Origin: Myoxocephalus aenaeus
Lineage: Eukaryota > Chordata > Actinopteri > Perciformes > Cottidae
NCBI GenBank assembly: GCA_038501785.1
Contig: JBAMJR010000139.1
Span: 254,501 to 318,500, forward strand
Direction of reading: 5' to 3'
Length of the DNA stretch: 64,000 bases
A model generated the notes under the pieces. That model did not search any database and had not been told where the DNA came from. It saw only the letters and a program-made list of their open reading frames with translations. Shown here one piece after another: positions 61,701 to 64,000 of this stretch. The translations under genes were made by a program, and so were the position numbers. How positions within the stretch are numbered: position 1 is the stretch's first letter; every line of letters starts with the position of its first letter.

Positions 61701-63562
61701 TCTTGTTAGACCTTAGTGCAGCATTCGACACCATTGACCATGGCATCTTATTACAGAGACTAGAAAAGTCAATTGGTATTAAAGGTACAGCACTAAGCTG
61801 GTTTAAGTCCTATTTATTAGATAAATCTTAGTTTGTATATGTAAACGATGAGGCCTCGATGACCACCGCACATCTTGTCTCAAAGCGATGCAGAAAAGCT
61901 TCAAGACTGGATTACTGTAACTCCTTATTATCAGGCTGCTCTAATAAGTCTCTTAAATTGTGGCGTGGAGTCCTTACTCGCATCCATACATGTCTGTGCA
62001 TTGACTTTGTATGTCATCGAAAAATTCACCCCTGTTCTGCATCTGCAAGTATCCTTCCCTTGCCACTCAAGCAGTAAAAACCCTCCTACCATTCAGCACT
62101 ACCTGTCTCTGTGGGAGGGGCTTCTCACCTCTGGTTCAGCTGAAGCACAGGGATAGACTGGACATTGAGCATTACCTCACGACTCACTACTACACTAATA
62201 TGACCTCACTACTCACTACTACACCATTATGACCTCAGAGTGACCTTGTCTACAATAACTCCAGACTTTAAGACTCTTGTCAAGAGCAAAAAACATCCCC
62301 AGTTCTCCCAGTATGAATTCCTCCAGAGTCAGGTCTATGTCAGTGTTACACCTCAGGTTGAAGTGATGCTGCTTCATGTTTTTTAGTATTTACCTATTGA
62401 TAAGGTAATCAGAAGAAAAGTTCATTTTGCACACTTGAATCTTTTTGAATTGCACCTTTTGTTTAATTTATTTTGACTTTGTCGATAAAGCTGCTCCTCA
62501 AGATAGTGCATTGTTTCCAACGTGCAGTGTTGGTTGTCATAGATTCAGTGAGTGAGTATTCTCAGCTAAAATTACATCAGTTGAGTCTTTTTTTAAACTA
62601 TTTCTCAGTAGTTGGACTATTTCATGTGTGTGCATGAAAGCTGTTGAGTCTGTTAAAACAGGCTGAAGTTACTGAATTGTTATGTATGTTGTATTACCTT
62701 GTGTCCTTAAGATAGATGCACTTTTTTATTTTTAATTGACAGTAAAAGGGACTATTTCTAACTAGTTTTTGTGTGTTGGCATACTGTGATATTCTGTACT
62801 ATCTCAGGTTCAAACTGCACCATCTTTTTATGAAGTACATTTGAGAAGTTGAAAATGTTCCTCGATTTGGGTCTCGGCTTGTCATTCATGGGTGATGGTG
62901 GCCCACAGCCAGACCAGTTGAGAACCACTGCGGTAGGGGGCGCTAAGCCTTCTTCTGTGAGGTGATAAGTCCATCCTGTAGGGGGCGCTAAGCCTTCTTC
63001 TGTGAGGTGATCAGTCCATCCTGTAGGGGGCGCTAAGCCTTCTTCTGTGAGGTGATCAGTCCATCCTGTAGGGGGCGCTAAGCCTTCTTCTGTGAGGTGA
63101 TCAGTCCATCCTGTAGGGGGCGCTAAGCCTTCTTCTGTGAGGTGATCAGTCCATCCTGTAGGGGGCGCTAAGCCTTCTTCTGTGAGGTGATCAGTCCATC
63201 CTGTAGGGGGCGCTAAGCCTTCTTCTGTGAGGTGATCAGTCCATCCTGTAGGGGGCGCTAAGCCTTCTTCTGTGAGGTGATCAGTCCATCCTGTAGGGGG
63301 CGCTAACCCTTCTTCTGTGAGGTGATCAGTCCATCCTGTAGGGGGCGCTAACTCTTCCTCTGTGGTGATCAGTCCATCCTGTAGGGGGCGCTAACTCTTC
63401 CTCTGTGGTCTTCCTCTCCCTCAGGTCTTCATCAGTGATCTGCTGGTGAAACTTCACGGTCTACGGAAGCAGGAGGATCTGCACAACGACGGCATCGACC
63501 TCCCTCAGCTCCACATCTACCCCACCCGCCCCGGATCAGCTGACAGGGAGGTGCTGCACTAG
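58253..63562 (+). CDS. ppp1r14a: Protein phosphatase 1 regulatory subunit 14A (CPI-17-like), 4 exons
   Basis: Phosphorylation-dependent inhibitor of PP1/myosin phosphatase; in mammals it sensitises smooth muscle to calcium. Exons 58253-58393, 59499-59579, 59672-59704 and 63425-63562 are joined at AG/GT borders in phase 0, giving 130 aa. It reads RVTVQYNRKELQRRLDVEKW, then EVNIDELLDFRTDEER, DLFLSCHNNTE and VFISDLLVKLHGL, matching the PHIN domain of human PPP1R14A (RVTVKYDRRELQRRLDVEKW, INIDELL). Thr18 corresponds to the inhibitory phospho-Thr38. The N-terminus is about 20 residues shorter than human. The start at 58253 is the first in-frame ATG. ATTAAA at 63734-63739 is a likely polyadenylation signal. 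Paralogues 14B and 14C have a different PHIN sequence, so 14A is preferred. Confidence 0.94.
58394..59498. other. ppp1r14a intron 1
   Basis: Starts with short GCTACAAGTACT repeats (58420-58480). A (CA)n run lies at 58658-58706. The rest is AT-rich with many loosely repeated ATTATTTGAACAT words (59160-59480). No exon seen. Confidence 0.7.
59875..60195 (+). mobile_element. L2-type LINE fragment, reverse transcriptase N-terminal part
   Basis: In frame on the plus strand: KPLLKKPTLDPEVLANYRPI, SNLPFLSKILEKVVANQL, FQSGFRKHHSTETALVTI, ASDRGLVSVLVLIDLSA. This is the RT finger region and the start of block A of fish L2. It leads into DKGLVSV repeats and is then cut by another LINE at 60196; the same L2 resumes at 61164. 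Confidence 0.9.
60196..61163 (-). mobile_element. Rex1/CR1-like LINE fragment inserted in the L2
   Basis: The minus strand encodes VDFSSAFNTIIPSLLQDKL (block A), then after a frameshift near 61005 GSPQGCVLSPLLFSLYTNSC (block B) and LLKFADDTTLIGL (catalytic FADD). It continues through SFLFLGSIISQDLKWELNIS to GHNLFESLPSGRRLRSIRTK. It is truncated at the 5' end and lacks the endonuclease. Its 3' end (CAGAATCAGAATCAGAA, read on plus) lies at 60196. Confidence 0.85.
61164..61715. repeat. 45-bp minisatellite derived from L2 reverse transcriptase
   Basis: About 12 copies of GACCTTAGTGCTGATAAAGG plus ACTTGTCTCTGTACTGGTCTTGTTA. The 45-bp unit keeps the L2 frame and reads (LVLLDLSADKGLVSV)n before returning to the normal LVLLDLSAAFDTIDHGILL at 61700. 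The repeat therefore arose by duplication of the sequence just before catalytic block A. Confidence 0.95.
61716..61970 (+). mobile_element. L2-type LINE, 3' remainder
   Basis: Continues AAFDTIDHGILLQRLEKSIG, IKGTALSWFKSYLLDKS, then an internal deletion joins it to the distal RT region (DYCNSLLSGCSNKSL). Stops follow. Not functional. Confidence 0.85.
61971..62930 (+). mobile_element. hAT remnant with C-terminal transposase and right terminus
   Basis: Around 62085-62190 the plus strand reads TTCLCGRGFSPLVQLKHRDR and LDIEHYL, resembling the C-terminal hAT dimerisation motif (CE.GFS.L.QIK ... RLDVEH). The element ends GACCAGTTGAGAACCACTG at 62930, the inverse of the CAGTGGTTCTCAAC terminus of Charlie-like hATs. 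The left terminus is not found. Confidence 0.7.
62931..63400. repeat. 45-bp minisatellite with CTCF-like core, 11 copies
   Basis: CATCCTGTAGGGGGCGCTAA plus GCCTTCTTCTGTGAGGTGATCAGTC occurs 11 times, nearly perfect. The AGGGGGCGCTA core matches the strongest part of the CTCF motif. The last two units change to ACTCTTCCTCTGTGG, and the sequence then becomes the pyrimidine tract of the ppp1r14a exon 4 acceptor (CTTCCTCTCCCTCAG). Confidence 0.95.
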
Positions 63563-63930
63563 AAACCAAGCGCACCCAGTCTGATTCTGACCTCCAGCCA
63601 CACCCTCTGCAAACCGTTACTCAGCACCGACAGACCACCTGGAGGCCCTGGACCTGAAAACAAACTCACCTGAGTTCCTCCGCCCAGACGACACAGAGAC
63701 TGAAGTTCATCTTCAAATGTTTCTGTTTGCCTCATTAAACGATCAGGATTTCTACTCTTCAGTGTTGTCTGAAGTCCTTCATGGTTCTCACGGTTCTGCC
63801 TGTTCGTTGTGTCAGAGAGTGTGACGACACTCAGGTATACTCAATGTAACCAGGGCCATGTTGTGTCAAATAATAAGCACAATATAAAAAATACAACTCA
63901 TAAACCAAGAAGATAGCAGAAAACAATTAG

Positions 63931-63931
<1 letters not shown>

Positions 63932-63984
<53 letters not shown>

Positions 63985-64000
63985 GTGTGTGCAGGTGTGT
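63932..64000. repeat. (GT)n microsatellite at the window edge
   Basis: GT dinucleotides with two GCAGGTGTGT interruptions, running off the right edge. Confidence 0.97.

Overview
This is a piece of a ray-finned fish genome, probably a percomorph teleost. Vertebrate genes are split by GT-AG introns, and the mobile elements are typical of fish: hAT elements, L2-type and Rex1/CR1-like LINEs, and a tRNA-derived V-type SINE. There are no prokaryotic features. By adding approximate array lengths, more than 40% of the window is minisatellite or microsatellite, mostly inside introns.

Three genes can be assembled exon by exon with matching splice phases. (1) atg16l1 on the minus strand, coding from 25996 down to 16374: 12 exons, 361 codons, covering the ATG5-binding helix, the coiled coil and the start of the WD40 propeller. 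The remaining WD40 exons lie beyond the left edge. (2) spint2 on the minus strand, 54275 to 40135: nine exons, 380 aa, with signal peptide, MANSC domain, two Kunitz domains, transmembrane segment and short tail. (3) ppp1r14a (CPI-17-like PP1 inhibitor) on the plus strand, 58253-63562: four exons, 130 aa. SPINT2 and PPP1R14A are neighbours on human 19q13.2, which supports both names. ATG16L1 is on human 2q37, so its position here marks a different chromosome order.

Layout. 1-14128: one compound minisatellite split at 3194-9455 by three head-to-tail copies of a ~2 kb mobile element. 14182-16128: a 26-bp minisatellite with a stepwise loss of CpGs. 16374-26000: atg16l1 exons, with introns filled by minisatellites, including a 3.5 kb GACA array. 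26000-27001: atg16l1 promoter region. 27074-29661: a large inverted repeat built from two copies of a TIR element. 29994-31407: 5'-truncated LINE. 33036-35925: decayed hAT transposon. 35926-39295: minisatellites and a 365-bp direct duplication. 40135-54275: spint2, whose first intron carries 4.6 kb of a 21/24-bp minisatellite, a hAT nested inside another hAT (both with perfect 8-bp target duplications), and an L2 fragment whose coding sequence became a minisatellite. 54300-58250: intergenic and upstream arrays, the last ending at the ppp1r14a start codon. 58253-63562: ppp1r14a, whose third intron holds a second L2-derived minisatellite, an inserted LINE, a hAT remnant and an 11-copy array with a CTCF-like core.

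The three genes do not form a pathway: autophagosome conjugation, pericellular protease inhibition and phosphatase inhibition. The shared theme is repeat expansion next to, and sometimes including, splice sites, promoters and former transposon coding sequence.
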